A stretch of DNA of 10,125 bases from Candidatus Saccharimonadota bacterium (GTDB taxonomy: Bacteria; Patescibacteriota; Saccharimonadia; QS-5-54-17): contig SLRF01000057.1 of the NCBI GenBank assembly GCA_007131065.1, positions 1 through 10,125 on the forward strand. The letters run 5' to 3'. How positions within the stretch are numbered: the stretch's first letter is position 1; each line of letters starts with the position of its first letter. A program made the translations under genes and the position numbers. The notes below the pieces were generated by a model, which made no database searches, was not told where the DNA came from, and saw only the letters and a list, made by a program, of their open reading frames with translations. Below, piece after piece: positions 1 through 6,153 of this stretch.

Positions 1-548
1 AAGAGATTATTGCAGAGCAAAAAGAACAACTCGAACAAGCCCAGCAGGAACAGGCAGCGATAATAGCAGCGGCTCGGGTAAGTAACGGTCTCGATATCGA
101 GCCCGGCTCAGTAGGTAACGGTGGATATCCTGACGAATGGGCACCTCCGGTTCCGATGAATTCGAAGGTAGACCATTGGGGATTCTATTCTCGTCAGTGC
201 ACCTCTTATGCCGCCTGGAAGCGTTATGATCTCGGCAGAGCCATCAATAATTGGGGATTCCAAGGGATAGCTCACGCTAGATTCTGGACTAACAGCGGCT
301 ACTACAACGGCGAGTGGGTGGAAGGTCGGTACGCACAGCGAGACGGTTTCACGGTCAACAGTACTCCAGCACCAGGAGCTGTGGCAGTCTTAAACTCCGG
401 TCAGTTCGGGCATGTCGCTATAGTCGAGGAAGTTTTCGACGGAGGCAGTAGTTTCCGGGTTAGTGAGTACAATGCCGACTTTAACGGATATTTCGCCGAC
501 TACAATGTGTACTCCAACTCCTCGGCCTGGTCCTTTATACACGATTAG
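1..548 (+). CDS. CHAP-domain peptidoglycan hydrolase, 5'-truncated
   Basis: The reading frame is open from base 3 and enters from outside the window, so only the C-terminal ~181 residues are seen. The first part is rich in Glu, Gln and Ala (about residues 1-25 of the visible piece), typical of the end of a coiled coil. A Gly/Pro linker and then a CHAP domain follow. CHAP enzymes are NlpC/P60-like cysteine amidases or endopeptidases that cut peptidoglycan outside the membrane. The nucleophile Cys sits in SRQCTSYAAW (codon 198-200), the catalytic His in FGHVAIVEE (codon 411-413), and a likely third residue in VSEYNAD. Coiled coil plus CHAP is the PcsB-like arrangement used in cell separation. 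The ATG at 156 lies inside the domain linker and is not the true start. I see no clear terminator before the next gene. The role in division is inferred from the architecture; the signal peptide would be upstream. Confidence 0.88.
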   Translation, partial: EIIAEQKEQLEQAQQEQAAIIAAARVSNGLDIEPGSVGNGGYPDEWAPPVPMNSKVDHWGFYSRQCTSYAAWKRYDLGRAINNWGFQGIAHARFWTNSGYYNGEWVEGRYAQRDGFTVNSTPAPGAVAVLNSGQFGHVAIVEEVFDGGSSFRVSEYNADFNGYFADYNVYSNSSAWSFIHD

Positions 549-568
549 CGTAGCGGTTAGTAAAAACC

Positions 569-590
569 TTATGCTACAATAATCTGAGTG
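569..590 (+). promoter_or_regulatory. Extended -10 promoter for a leaderless S41 protease mRNA
   Basis: TGCTACAAT (572-580) is an extended -10 box (TG-n-TACAAT) inside the context TTATGCTACAAT. Only 7 nt separate it from the GTG start at 588, so transcription should begin at or next to the start codon. No Shine-Dalgarno sequence lies between. No convincing -35 box is seen at 17 bp, which is normal for extended -10 promoters. The same nonamer with the same 7-nt spacing precedes the kinase gene at 9943. Confidence 0.65.
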
Positions 591-1805
591 GAAAACAGAC
601 CTCAACCTCCGGTAGATAAAAAGCGCCAATTCAGCTTAGGCTCGGTCTTGGCTATTGCTGCATTGATCGGTTTAGTCGGCTTCGGATTTGGCATAAATGT
701 CGATCAACTATCGCTTTCTCTGCAGCGTTTTAGTTCTCAGAACGAGGATCTACCCGCCAGCCTAGACTACAGTGAAGTAGACAGCCTATATAAGCTTCTG
801 CGAGACAATTATGCGGGAGAGCTTAGTGAAGACGAATTGATGCTAGGACTTAAAAAAGGGTTGATAGATGCCACTGGAGATCCTTTTAGCGAATTCCTTA
901 CTTCTGAGCAGGCCGATGAGCTGGAGAGAGGTCTCGAGGGTGAATTCAGCGGTATTGGAGCTGAGATAGGTATACGAGATGACAGGCTGGTAGTTATAGC
1001 TCCGCTTGATGGTACTCCGGCGCATAGAGCGGGTCTACGTCCAGGGGATGTGATAGCCGCTATAGACGAAGAGGATACCAGTCGCATGAGTGTGATGGAG
1101 GCGGTCAACCTAATTCGTGGGGATGAAGGTACAGACGTAGTGCTTACGATAGTGAGGGACGGCCGTAGCTCAGAGGACATCACAATCACTAGAGCTACCA
1201 TAGAAATACCCAGCGTACGCACAGAGATGCTAGAAGGTGATATAGGCTATATCGAGCTAGTACGTTTTGGAAGTGAATCGGCCAATGATTTTCGCAGGGC
1301 TGCAAGAGATATGATCGAGAATGGCGCCGAGAGTATCATCCTTGACGTGCGCAATAACCCTGGTGGTTTCTTGGATATAGCGGTCAACATAACCAGTGAA
1401 TTCCTAGAACCGGGAACGGTCATAGTCGAAGAGCGTCGTGGGAGTGAAGTGATAGGTACGGAGCGGGCGAGCAATGGAGGTGTATTGGTGGGCGTGCCTA
1501 CAGTAGTCTTAGTAAATGGCGGTTCGGCCAGTGCTAGCGAAATTATTGCTGGGGCACTACGCGACCAGAGCGCTGGCACTATAGTGGGCGAGCAGACGTT
1601 TGGCAAGGGAAGCGTGCAACAGCTCCTTCAAGCCGGTGGCGGTTCCGTATTGCGAGTAACTATCGCCAAATGGTATACGCCGGGTGGCGATAATATAAAT
1701 GAACTGGGCATCACGCCTGATATAGAAGTAGAGCTGACTAGTGAGCATTTCGAGAACGACGAAGATCCGCAACTCGAGAGAGCTATAGAATTGCTTTCTC
1801 AATAG
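588..1805 (+). CDS. S41 family C-terminal processing peptidase (CtpA/Prc type)
   Basis: This 405-residue serine protease has a short Lys/Arg-rich cytoplasmic tail, a single membrane anchor (about residues 15-36), a helical region, a PDZ domain (about 116-195) and the S41 catalytic core (about 205-385). The Ser/Lys pair fits the family: S315 in GGSASASE and K340 in GEQTFGKGSVQ, 25 residues apart as in Bacillus CtpB, with Q344 as the third member. The carboxylate-binding region of the PDZ is preceded by EFSGIGAEI. Such proteases act outside the membrane, trimming or degrading proteins from the C-terminus, often in envelope quality control or peptidoglycan-hydrolase turnover. The upstream neighbour is a CHAP hydrolase, which makes a cell-wall role plausible but unproven. 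The GTG start is supported by the -10 box 7 nt upstream. Length is normal for the family. Confidence 0.95.
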   Translation: MENRPQPPVDKKRQFSLGSVLAIAALIGLVGFGFGINVDQLSLSLQRFSSQNEDLPASLDYSEVDSLYKLLRDNYAGELSEDELMLGLKKGLIDATGDPFSEFLTSEQADELERGLEGEFSGIGAEIGIRDDRLVVIAPLDGTPAHRAGLRPGDVIAAIDEEDTSRMSVMEAVNLIRGDEGTDVVLTIVRDGRSSEDITITRATIEIPSVRTEMLEGDIGYIELVRFGSESANDFRRAARDMIENGAESIILDVRNNPGGFLDIAVNITSEFLEPGTVIVEERRGSEVIGTERASNGGVLVGVPTVVLVNGGSASASEIIAGALRDQSAGTIVGEQTFGKGSVQQLLQAGGGSVLRVTIAKWYTPGGDNINELGITPDIEVELTSEHFENDEDPQLERAIELLSQ

Positions 1806-1830
1806 ATTGAAGAGGCTTAGCCTCTTCAAT
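1806..1830 (+). terminator. Perfect 11-bp hairpin after the S41 gene, no T-run
   Basis: Bases 1806-1816 (ATTGAAGAGGC) pair perfectly with 1820-1830 around the 3-base loop TTA. The hairpin starts directly after the TAG stop. No run of T follows at once (the next bases are CTCGTATC); the first T-rich stretch is at about 1867-1882. It may be a weak intrinsic terminator or an mRNA 3'-end stabiliser. Confidence 0.6.
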
Positions 1831-1832
1831 CT

Positions 1833-1909
1833 CGTATCATGTATAACGTATCAAGTATTATGTATTCTATTTTTTATTCTTTAGGACGAACTAAATACTA
1901 TGACCTAAG
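1833..1909. repeat. Degenerate heptamer repeats in the S41-pyrG spacer
   Basis: The sequence can be read in phase as 7-base units: CGTATCA, TGTATAA, CGTATCA, AGTATTA, TGTATTC, TATTTTT, TATTCTT, TAGGACG, AACTAAA, TACTATG, ACCTAAG. The first five share a GTAT core; the last three look like the complement of the first group, as in the spacer near 9731-9896. The clearest part is the 14-bp direct repeat starting at 1833 and 1847. Purpose unknown. The rest of the spacer (1910-2067) is AT-rich, with only the pyrG promoter and ribosome site recognised. Confidence 0.5.
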
Positions 1910-2008
1910 TTCCGGGAATTTCTATACCCTATCCACAAAATCTTATTCCCTTTTTATTTGTAGGTAGAATTAGCGAGTTTATTCCTATTGTACTAAATCG
2001 TAGGTGGC

Positions 2009-2039
2009 TTGTACTAGGGAGTCTTAACCGTGGTAGTAT
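2009..2039 (+). promoter_or_regulatory. Probable pyrG promoter
   Basis: A possible -35 box TTGTAC (2009-2014) is followed after 19 bp by an extended -10 box, TGGTAGTAT (2031-2039). Transcription would start at about 2046, giving a leader of some 20 nt that contains the ribosome site. The -10 box is not perfect, so this is a moderate call. Confidence 0.4.
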
Positions 2040-2051
2040 TAAGGCAGATTT

Positions 2052-2070
2052 GAGAGGAGTTTAGCGTTTG
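2052..2070 (+). promoter_or_regulatory. Ribosome binding site fixing the TTG start of pyrG
   Basis: GAGAGGA (2052-2058) lies 9 nt before TTG at 2068. Because the CTP synthase family begins a few residues before the conserved YIFVTGG, this TTG is the natural start, and the strong Shine-Dalgarno sequence supports it. Confidence 0.7.
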
Positions 2071-3675
2071 AGTCGAAAACAAACCAAATATATCTTTGTT
2101 ACAGGGGGTGTTTTATCCGGGGTAGGTAAAGGCATTACTGCTGCTTCGCTTGCGAATATACTCAAGAGCCGTGGACTCAAGGTAAATATCCAGAAATGCG
2201 ATCCATATTTGAATACTGATGCCGGCACACTTAATCCCACCGAACATGGAGAGGTTTTTGTTACTGCCGATGGAGCGGAGACAGATCTCGACCTTGGGCA
2301 CTATGAAAGGTTCTTAAATCAAGAACTCGACCAGTCGAGTTCACTGATGAGTGGAAAGATACTAAAACAAGTTATAGACGATGAAAGATCCGGTAAATAC
2401 CTAGGCAAGACTGTGCAGATTATTCCACATGTTACTGACGTCATCCAGGACAAAATAGAGGCTGCCGGGTCTGGATATGACGTACATTTCGTGGAGATAG
2501 GAGGTACCGTCGGGGATTATGAAGGGTTGAGTTTTGTTGAAGCGATTCGGGAGTTTAAGTCTAGGGTTGGACGTGAAAATGTATTGTATGTACATGTTGT
2601 ATACCTGCCATATATAGGTGCCAGCAAGGAGGTTAAGACTAAGCCGGCACAAAATGCCGTAAGAACTTTGCGCGGATACGGAATCAGCCCCGATATATTG
2701 GTTGCACGTTCGGAGGAGCCTGCAGGGGAAAGCATACTGAATAAGCTGAGCATGTATACCGACATACCTTTAGACGGCATTAGTATAGTTCCTACGCTAG
2801 AGAGCGTGTATGAGGTGCCTTTGCATATTGGTGGTCTTGCAGACTATGCCATGAACAAGTTGAAAATCAAAAGTAGAAAGCGAGACGGACGTGCTTGGAG
2901 GGAGATGGTCAAGACTTCTCTCGACACTTCTCTGCCCAGGCTAAAGGTTGGTGTAGTAGCGAAATATTTAGAACATGAAGATACCTATATGAGCGTCTTT
3001 GAAGCGCTTAAGGCTGCTGCATGGGGCGAAAATATGCAAGTCGATATAGTTTGGATAGATTCCGAAGAAATAGAGAAAAAACTGCCGCTTGAAACATTAG
3101 AGTCGCTAGACGGTATTGTGGTACCGGGTGGTTTTGGGAGCAGGGGAGTGGAGGGTAAAATAGCTGCCGCTTCCTGGGCCATGGAGAATAAACTTCCGTA
3201 TCTAGGGCTTTGTCTAGGCATGCAAGTGGCCGTAATAGCATTAGCACGAGAAAATATAGATAAATCTGCCAATTCGGTCGAGTTCGATCCTGAAACCAAA
3301 GCGCCTGTAATAAGCTTGATGAACGACCAGCACGAAGTAGTTGAGACAGGCGGTACTATGCGATTAGGCAACTGGGAGTGTCATCTGGCCGAGGATACTC
3401 GGGCGCGCAAGTTGTATAATGCCAAGGTGGTGTCTGAGAGGCATCGTCACCGCTATGAATTTAACAATAATTACCGCAAAGAACTGACGGAAGCCGGTAT
3501 GGTTATATCAGGGCTGAGTGCAGACGGTCAGCTCGTGGAGTTAATAGAGTTGGAGAATCATCCATTCTTTATGGCTAGCCAGTTTCATCCTGAATTTACC
3601 TCGAGACCGGGAGCGCCAAATCCTTTGTTCAAAGGCTTTGTCCAATCTATAAAGTCTGTACAAAATAATAAATAA
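2068..3675 (+). CDS. pyrG: CTP synthase (glutamine-hydrolysing)
   Basis: The 535-residue protein makes CTP from UTP, ATP and glutamine, the last step of pyrimidine nucleotide synthesis in the cytoplasm. The N-terminal amidoligase domain (about 1-267) opens with VTGGVLSGVGKGI, the family's P-loop-like ATP site, and contains the Mg-binding region FVEIGGTVGD (141-150). The C-terminal class I glutaminase domain (about 293-530) has the oxyanion segment PGGFGSRG (353-360), nucleophile C382 in GLCLGMQ, and H507/E509 in FHPEF. Length is normal (about 530-550). One oddity is KTKPAQNAV (190-198), where the UTP/CTP-binding loop is usually KTKPTQHSV. Start is TTG with a strong ribosome site. The response-regulator gene follows after 17 bp, so the two are probably co-transcribed. 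Identification is secure. Confidence 0.98.
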   Translation: MSRKQTKYIFVTGGVLSGVGKGITAASLANILKSRGLKVNIQKCDPYLNTDAGTLNPTEHGEVFVTADGAETDLDLGHYERFLNQELDQSSSLMSGKILKQVIDDERSGKYLGKTVQIIPHVTDVIQDKIEAAGSGYDVHFVEIGGTVGDYEGLSFVEAIREFKSRVGRENVLYVHVVYLPYIGASKEVKTKPAQNAVRTLRGYGISPDILVARSEEPAGESILNKLSMYTDIPLDGISIVPTLESVYEVPLHIGGLADYAMNKLKIKSRKRDGRAWREMVKTSLDTSLPRLKVGVVAKYLEHEDTYMSVFEALKAAAWGENMQVDIVWIDSEEIEKKLPLETLESLDGIVVPGGFGSRGVEGKIAAASWAMENKLPYLGLCLGMQVAVIALARENIDKSANSVEFDPETKAPVISLMNDQHEVVETGGTMRLGNWECHLAEDTRARKLYNAKVVSERHRHRYEFNNNYRKELTEAGMVISGLSADGQLVELIELENHPFFMASQFHPEFTSRPGAPNPLFKGFVQSIKSVQNNK

Positions 3676-3692
3676 GCGCTAGGATAAAAACC

Positions 3693-4079
3693 ATGGAAGA
3701 ACAAGAAAAGAAAAAGATCCTGCTCGTAGAGGATGATGAAGGTCTTGCAGATGTCTATAAGGCTAGGTTGGATGCTGAAGGATTCGAGGTATTCCATTGT
3801 GATAACGGCGAATCGGCACTTAGCGATGCACTTAAATACCGTCCGGACCTTATACTTCTAGATGTGATGATGCCAAAAATTAGCGGTTTCGACGTTTTAG
3901 ATATATTGCGTAATACTCCAGATACTAGTGAGATTAAGATTATAATGTTGACCGCATTATCTCAAGATAGCGATAAGGAGCGGGCCAAAGAACTGGGAGT
4001 AGATGACTACCTGGTCAAATCGCAAGTCGTTATAACGGATGTTATTGAGCGAATCCGTTACCATCTTGGCATAAAGTAA
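3693..4079 (+). CDS. Stand-alone response regulator receiver (CheY-like)
   Basis: A single REC domain fills the 128 residues; there is no DNA-binding or enzymatic output domain. The phosphorylation machinery is complete: acidic pocket E13/D14/D15 in LLVEDDEG, phospho-acceptor D57 in LILLDVMMPK, switch Thr T87 in MLTALS, and K109 in DYLVKS. It should accept phosphate from a histidine kinase and act by binding a partner protein or by relaying phosphate. The gene lies 17 bp after pyrG and has an AGGATA ribosome site (3681-3686) 6 nt before ATG, so it is probably read from the pyrG promoter. A histidine kinase begins at 9943, but there is no direct sign that the two are partners. Coupling to CTP synthase is likely only positional. 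Confidence 0.93.
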   Translation: MEEQEKKKILLVEDDEGLADVYKARLDAEGFEVFHCDNGESALSDALKYRPDLILLDVMMPKISGFDVLDILRNTPDTSEIKIIMLTALSQDSDKERAKELGVDDYLVKSQVVITDVIERIRYHLGIK

Positions 4080-4114
4080 CACTCAAACAAAGAATCTCCA
4101 GTTCGCTGAAGCTA

Positions 4115-4144
4115 TTGCTTTATGAAAGCTTTTATGCTATAAAT
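4115..4144 (+). promoter_or_regulatory. Sigma-70-type promoter with extended -10
   Basis: TTGCTT (4115-4120) and TATAAA (4138-4143) are separated by exactly 17 bp, and TG (4135-4136) makes an extended -10. The -10 context TTATGCTATAAA closely matches TTATGCTACAAT upstream of the S41 gene. Transcription would start at about 4150 and give a leader of some 38 nt, with AAAAAAGGAA (4173-4182) as the ribosome site. This is the best-formed promoter in the window. Confidence 0.65.
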
Positions 4145-4187
4145 ATAGTTATTGAGTGGTGTGATATAAAACAAAAAAGGAATCAAA

Positions 4188-4592
4188 ATGAGCGAATTAC
4201 CAAAAAAAGCAGAAGATACTGACGCTAAGTCTACTTCAGAATGGGATAGTTTAGCAGGGGAAGTTCAAGCGGTAGACCGTTTACGAGAGAGAAGTCTTGA
4301 TGAAGCCGGTCAACCTATCGAAGAGTTGGTTGATGATATTGCTCAGTCACAAGAAGCGACAGTACCAACAGGTGAACAGCCTTTAATGCAAGAGGCTCCT
4401 AGAGACGGCGGCACTGTCTATCAACAGGAACGGGCATTGAGCGAACCGGTATACCAGGAGGGTAGTGCACCTGATGAGAGCGCACCTCGAGGCTCTAGAG
4501 AGAATCCGAAAGTAGTGGATTACCCCGGCGGTACCATGAACACAGCCAACAAGGCTGCTTCTACTAAAATTGGCGGACCAGAACAGAGCTAA
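4188..4592 (+). CDS. Small acidic, probably disordered protein of unknown function
   Basis: I do not recognise this 134-residue protein. It is hydrophilic, rich in Glu, Asp, Ser, Pro, Gln and Gly, has no Cys, no signal peptide and no membrane segment, and shows no catalytic motif. One helical stretch may lie at about residues 18-55 (WDSLAGEVQAVDRLRERSLD). The rest, from about 56 on, looks disordered, ending in a Gly/Thr/Lys-rich tail. The gene is real on several grounds: a clean promoter and ribosome site, ATG start, a strong hairpin after the stop, and no competing frame. It stands alone as its own transcription unit between the pyrG pair and the convergent rpmA operon. A cytoplasmic regulatory, scaffolding or stress role is possible, but nothing in the sequence decides it. 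Confidence 0.75.
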   Translation: MSELPKKAEDTDAKSTSEWDSLAGEVQAVDRLRERSLDEAGQPIEELVDDIAQSQEATVPTGEQPLMQEAPRDGGTVYQQERALSEPVYQEGSAPDESAPRGSRENPKVVDYPGGTMNTANKAASTKIGGPEQS

Positions 4593-4627
4593 GCTTACCA
4601 GTCAACCAGTTTCAATTCTCAATCAAA

Positions 4628-4662
4628 TACGCGCCCGGACAAAATAAATGTCCGGGCGCGTA
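4628..4662. terminator. Perfect 14-bp hairpin between convergent genes (bidirectional terminator)
   Basis: Bases 4628-4641 pair without a mismatch to 4649-4662 around the 7-base loop AAATAAA. Ten of the 14 pairs are G-C, much richer than the surroundings. It lies 36 bp after the plus-strand gene and 30 bp past the stop of the minus-strand rpmA, so it can end both transcripts. T-runs are weak: on the minus strand the stem is followed by TTTGATTG, while the plus strand has none. Confidence 0.75.
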
Positions 4663-4691
4663 CTAATGGGCTAGTCAACCCTGTTATGTTA

Positions 4692-4964
4692 CTAGACGAC
4701 TTTTACGATAGTGCGTGGGACGCGGTGGCCGCTGAAGCGTTTTACGCGAGTCTTGGTAAATTCTACTTTGCCGTCCCGAACAGCATAGATAGTATAATCG
4801 CGGCCGTGACGAGTGCCTTCACCGGCTATTTTGCTCATGCCTCGTTGACGAACTAGTATATTACCGGCTTGCACTGTTTCACCGGCGAAGCGCTTTACGC
4901 CTAACCTTTGACCCGGGGAGTCGTTTAGATTTTTCGCGGAACCGGCTGCTTTGGTCTTACTCAT
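4692..4964 (-). CDS. rpmA: Large ribosomal subunit protein bL27
   Basis: The 90-residue protein matches bL27, which sits near the peptidyl-transferase centre with its N-terminal tail reaching toward the tRNA acceptor ends. The diagnostic core is QRLGVKRFAGETVQAGNILVRQRG split over residues 19-42, followed by GEGTRHGRDYTIYAVRDGKVEF. The N-terminal tail starts MSKTKAAGSAKNLNDS; the common form has KAGGSTRNGRDS, so the usual NGRDS is NLNDS here, at unchanged spacing. There is no cleavable N-terminal extension of the Firmicutes kind. The start overlaps the stop of the upstream methyltransferase by ATGA, with GGAG 5 nt before it, so translation is probably coupled. The usual partner rplU (bL21) is not next to it. 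Confidence 0.97.
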   Translation of the reverse strand: MSKTKAAGSAKNLNDSPGQRLGVKRFAGETVQAGNILVRQRGMSKIAGEGTRHGRDYTIYAVRDGKVEFTKTRVKRFSGHRVPRTIVKVV

Positions 4965-6091
4965 CGTTTCTCCAAAAGTATTAACTGACGTCCGACGAAT
5001 TGCTTATCACGCATGTAAAGTAAGTCAGATGCCAGTGTATTATTCAAACGTATACGATTATATCCAAGCTTTTCTACGCTGTCAACCAGAGGCGGGAGTA
5101 TTACTCCTTGCCCGTGCGCCCATGCGGGTAAAGCTATGCAGAGGCGCGCACCGTCGGCCAGTTGTTGGTGGAGGTTTTTTAGTGTTTCAGACATAAGATC
5201 GCTTGAATCGTCTGCGAGTTTGAGTAAATCTTCTTTCGACGTGTTGCCGTGCTGCAGAGGGCCGAGATAGCCTTCGGTCACTATAGAGTCTACTTCTTTT
5301 GGAATGGACACGGTACGTGCGTCGGCTTCAAATACTGTTTCTGCCGTATCTATTTTGAAATGTGCCTTTAGCCAAGCTAGATTTTCAGAGGTAGCATCAA
5401 CCATACGAGGGGAGAGGTCGGAGCCACCGGCCTTCTTACCCATTAAGAGTGCTTCTTGGAGGATGACACCACTACCACAGTAGGGGTCGAATATATAATC
5501 ACCACCCGCTAAGTTGACCATAATTTGCGCAAGTTTGGGAGGTAGCATACCTACATTCATGTCGCGGTGTGGCCTCTGCATATCGCGTAGGCTATAGCTT
5601 TCAATATCTTGCACCCAGACGGTACGTCCGATATAGGTACAGTCTTTGCCTATGCAAACAACAATCTCCAAGCCTTTGTCCTGGTCTGTGAGGTGATTCC
5701 ATAGTATTTGTGCGCTAGAGACTGACTGTTTCTTGCCTAGGACCATACGGGGCTTGATGCCGTTTTTGCGTGCCTGCTTCTTTAGTTCGAATACTAGCTT
5801 TTTATATTCTCTCCAGATTTCACCGTATATGCTAAGCCCGATACTCATCTTTTTGTGCGGTACGTCGATATCATCTAATATCGATTCTAGGATATAGTCA
5901 GCAATCTCTTTTCTATCAGTGGTCGGCAGAGTAGCTTTAAGTTCGGCTATTTTACTGCTTCCACCGAGGTGTTTATACAGGTCGCCCTCAAATAGTGCAG
6001 CCTCATCTCCGCAAGGTGTGATTGCTTGATAGTGGGCTTCGAGTTCAGCGCGGGATAGATCCGGATTGTTGCCGAGAATCGCTATATACAT
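4961..6091 (-). CDS. Trm11/TrmG10-like methyltransferase (COG1041 type), probable tRNA guanine-N2 methylase family
   Basis: The N-terminal half (1-~155) begins MYIAILGNNPDLSRAELEA, like the opening of Trm11-type proteins, but I see no clear THUMP motif. The C-terminal half is a Rossmann methyltransferase: the family lead-in RPHRDMNVGMLPPKLAQIM (173-191), motif I FDPYCGSG (201-208), the acidic ribose-binding residue in GGSDLSP (D225), and motif IV at 272-277. Motif IV is the oddity: TEGYLG stands where relatives have DPPYG, losing the residues usual for exocyclic-amine methylation. The end, RDKQFVGRQLILLEK, is again family-like. The expected substrate is tRNA in the cytoplasm, but the changed motif leaves activity open. 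The ATG is 6 nt after a TACAAT box. rpmA overlaps the stop by 4 bp, linking the gene to translation. Confidence 0.85.
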   Translation of the reverse strand: MYIAILGNNPDLSRAELEAHYQAITPCGDEAALFEGDLYKHLGGSSKIAELKATLPTTDRKEIADYILESILDDIDVPHKKMSIGLSIYGEIWREYKKLVFELKKQARKNGIKPRMVLGKKQSVSSAQILWNHLTDQDKGLEIVVCIGKDCTYIGRTVWVQDIESYSLRDMQRPHRDMNVGMLPPKLAQIMVNLAGGDYIFDPYCGSGVILQEALLMGKKAGGSDLSPRMVDATSENLAWLKAHFKIDTAETVFEADARTVSIPKEVDSIVTEGYLGPLQHGNTSKEDLLKLADDSSDLMSETLKNLHQQLADGARLCIALPAWAHGQGVILPPLVDSVEKLGYNRIRLNNTLASDLLYMRDKQFVGRQLILLEKR

Positions 6092-6097
6092 GTCGCA

Positions 6098-6103
6098 ATT
6101 GTA
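6098..6103 (-). promoter_or_regulatory. -10 box for the methyltransferase-rpmA operon (leaderless)
   Basis: Read on the minus strand, GCTACAAT is followed by 6 nt (TGCGAC) and then ATG at 6091. No Shine-Dalgarno sequence fits in between, so the mRNA should begin at about the start codon. The box is the same hexamer as at 575-580 and 9930-9935. No good -35 is visible. Confidence 0.6.
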
Positions 6104-6135
6104 GCGTGTGGCGGTAGATATGGCTATTGATGCCG

Positions 6136-6153
6136 TATAATGGTCGATGTATG
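6136..6153 (+). promoter_or_regulatory. Consensus -10 box of the flippase-xseAB operon; sets the start at 6151
   Basis: TATAAT (6136-6141) is a perfect -10 hexamer and would start transcription at about 6148-6149. The ATG at 6151 is then 0-3 nt from the 5' end. The in-frame TTG (6127) and ATG (6130) lie upstream of this box and could not be on the message. The divergent minus-strand -10 box is only 32 bp away, so the two promoters share their upstream region. Confidence 0.65.

Noticed and set aside
390..629. Minus-strand ORF across the CHAP-S41 junction
   Set aside because: Antisense to two clear genes; composition is that of a shadow frame and it has no start signals.
1..1805. CHAP hydrolase and S41 protease as one operon or protease-substrate system
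   Set aside because: The S41 gene has its own -10 box in the 39-bp gap, so they need not be co-transcribed; a functional link is only suggestive.
1929..1937. DnaA-box-like CTATCCACA in the S41-pyrG spacer
   Set aside because: A single 8/9 match with no second box and no dnaA or dnaN nearby; not enough for a replication origin.
3693..4079. Response regulator as dedicated partner of the kinase at 9943
   Set aside because: They are 5.9 kb apart in different transcription units; only co-occurrence in the window supports pairing.
4951..5196. Possible plus-strand ORF of 81 residues
   Set aside because: It lies wholly over the 3' end of the methyltransferase and the start of rpmA on the other strand, with no promoter or ribosome site.
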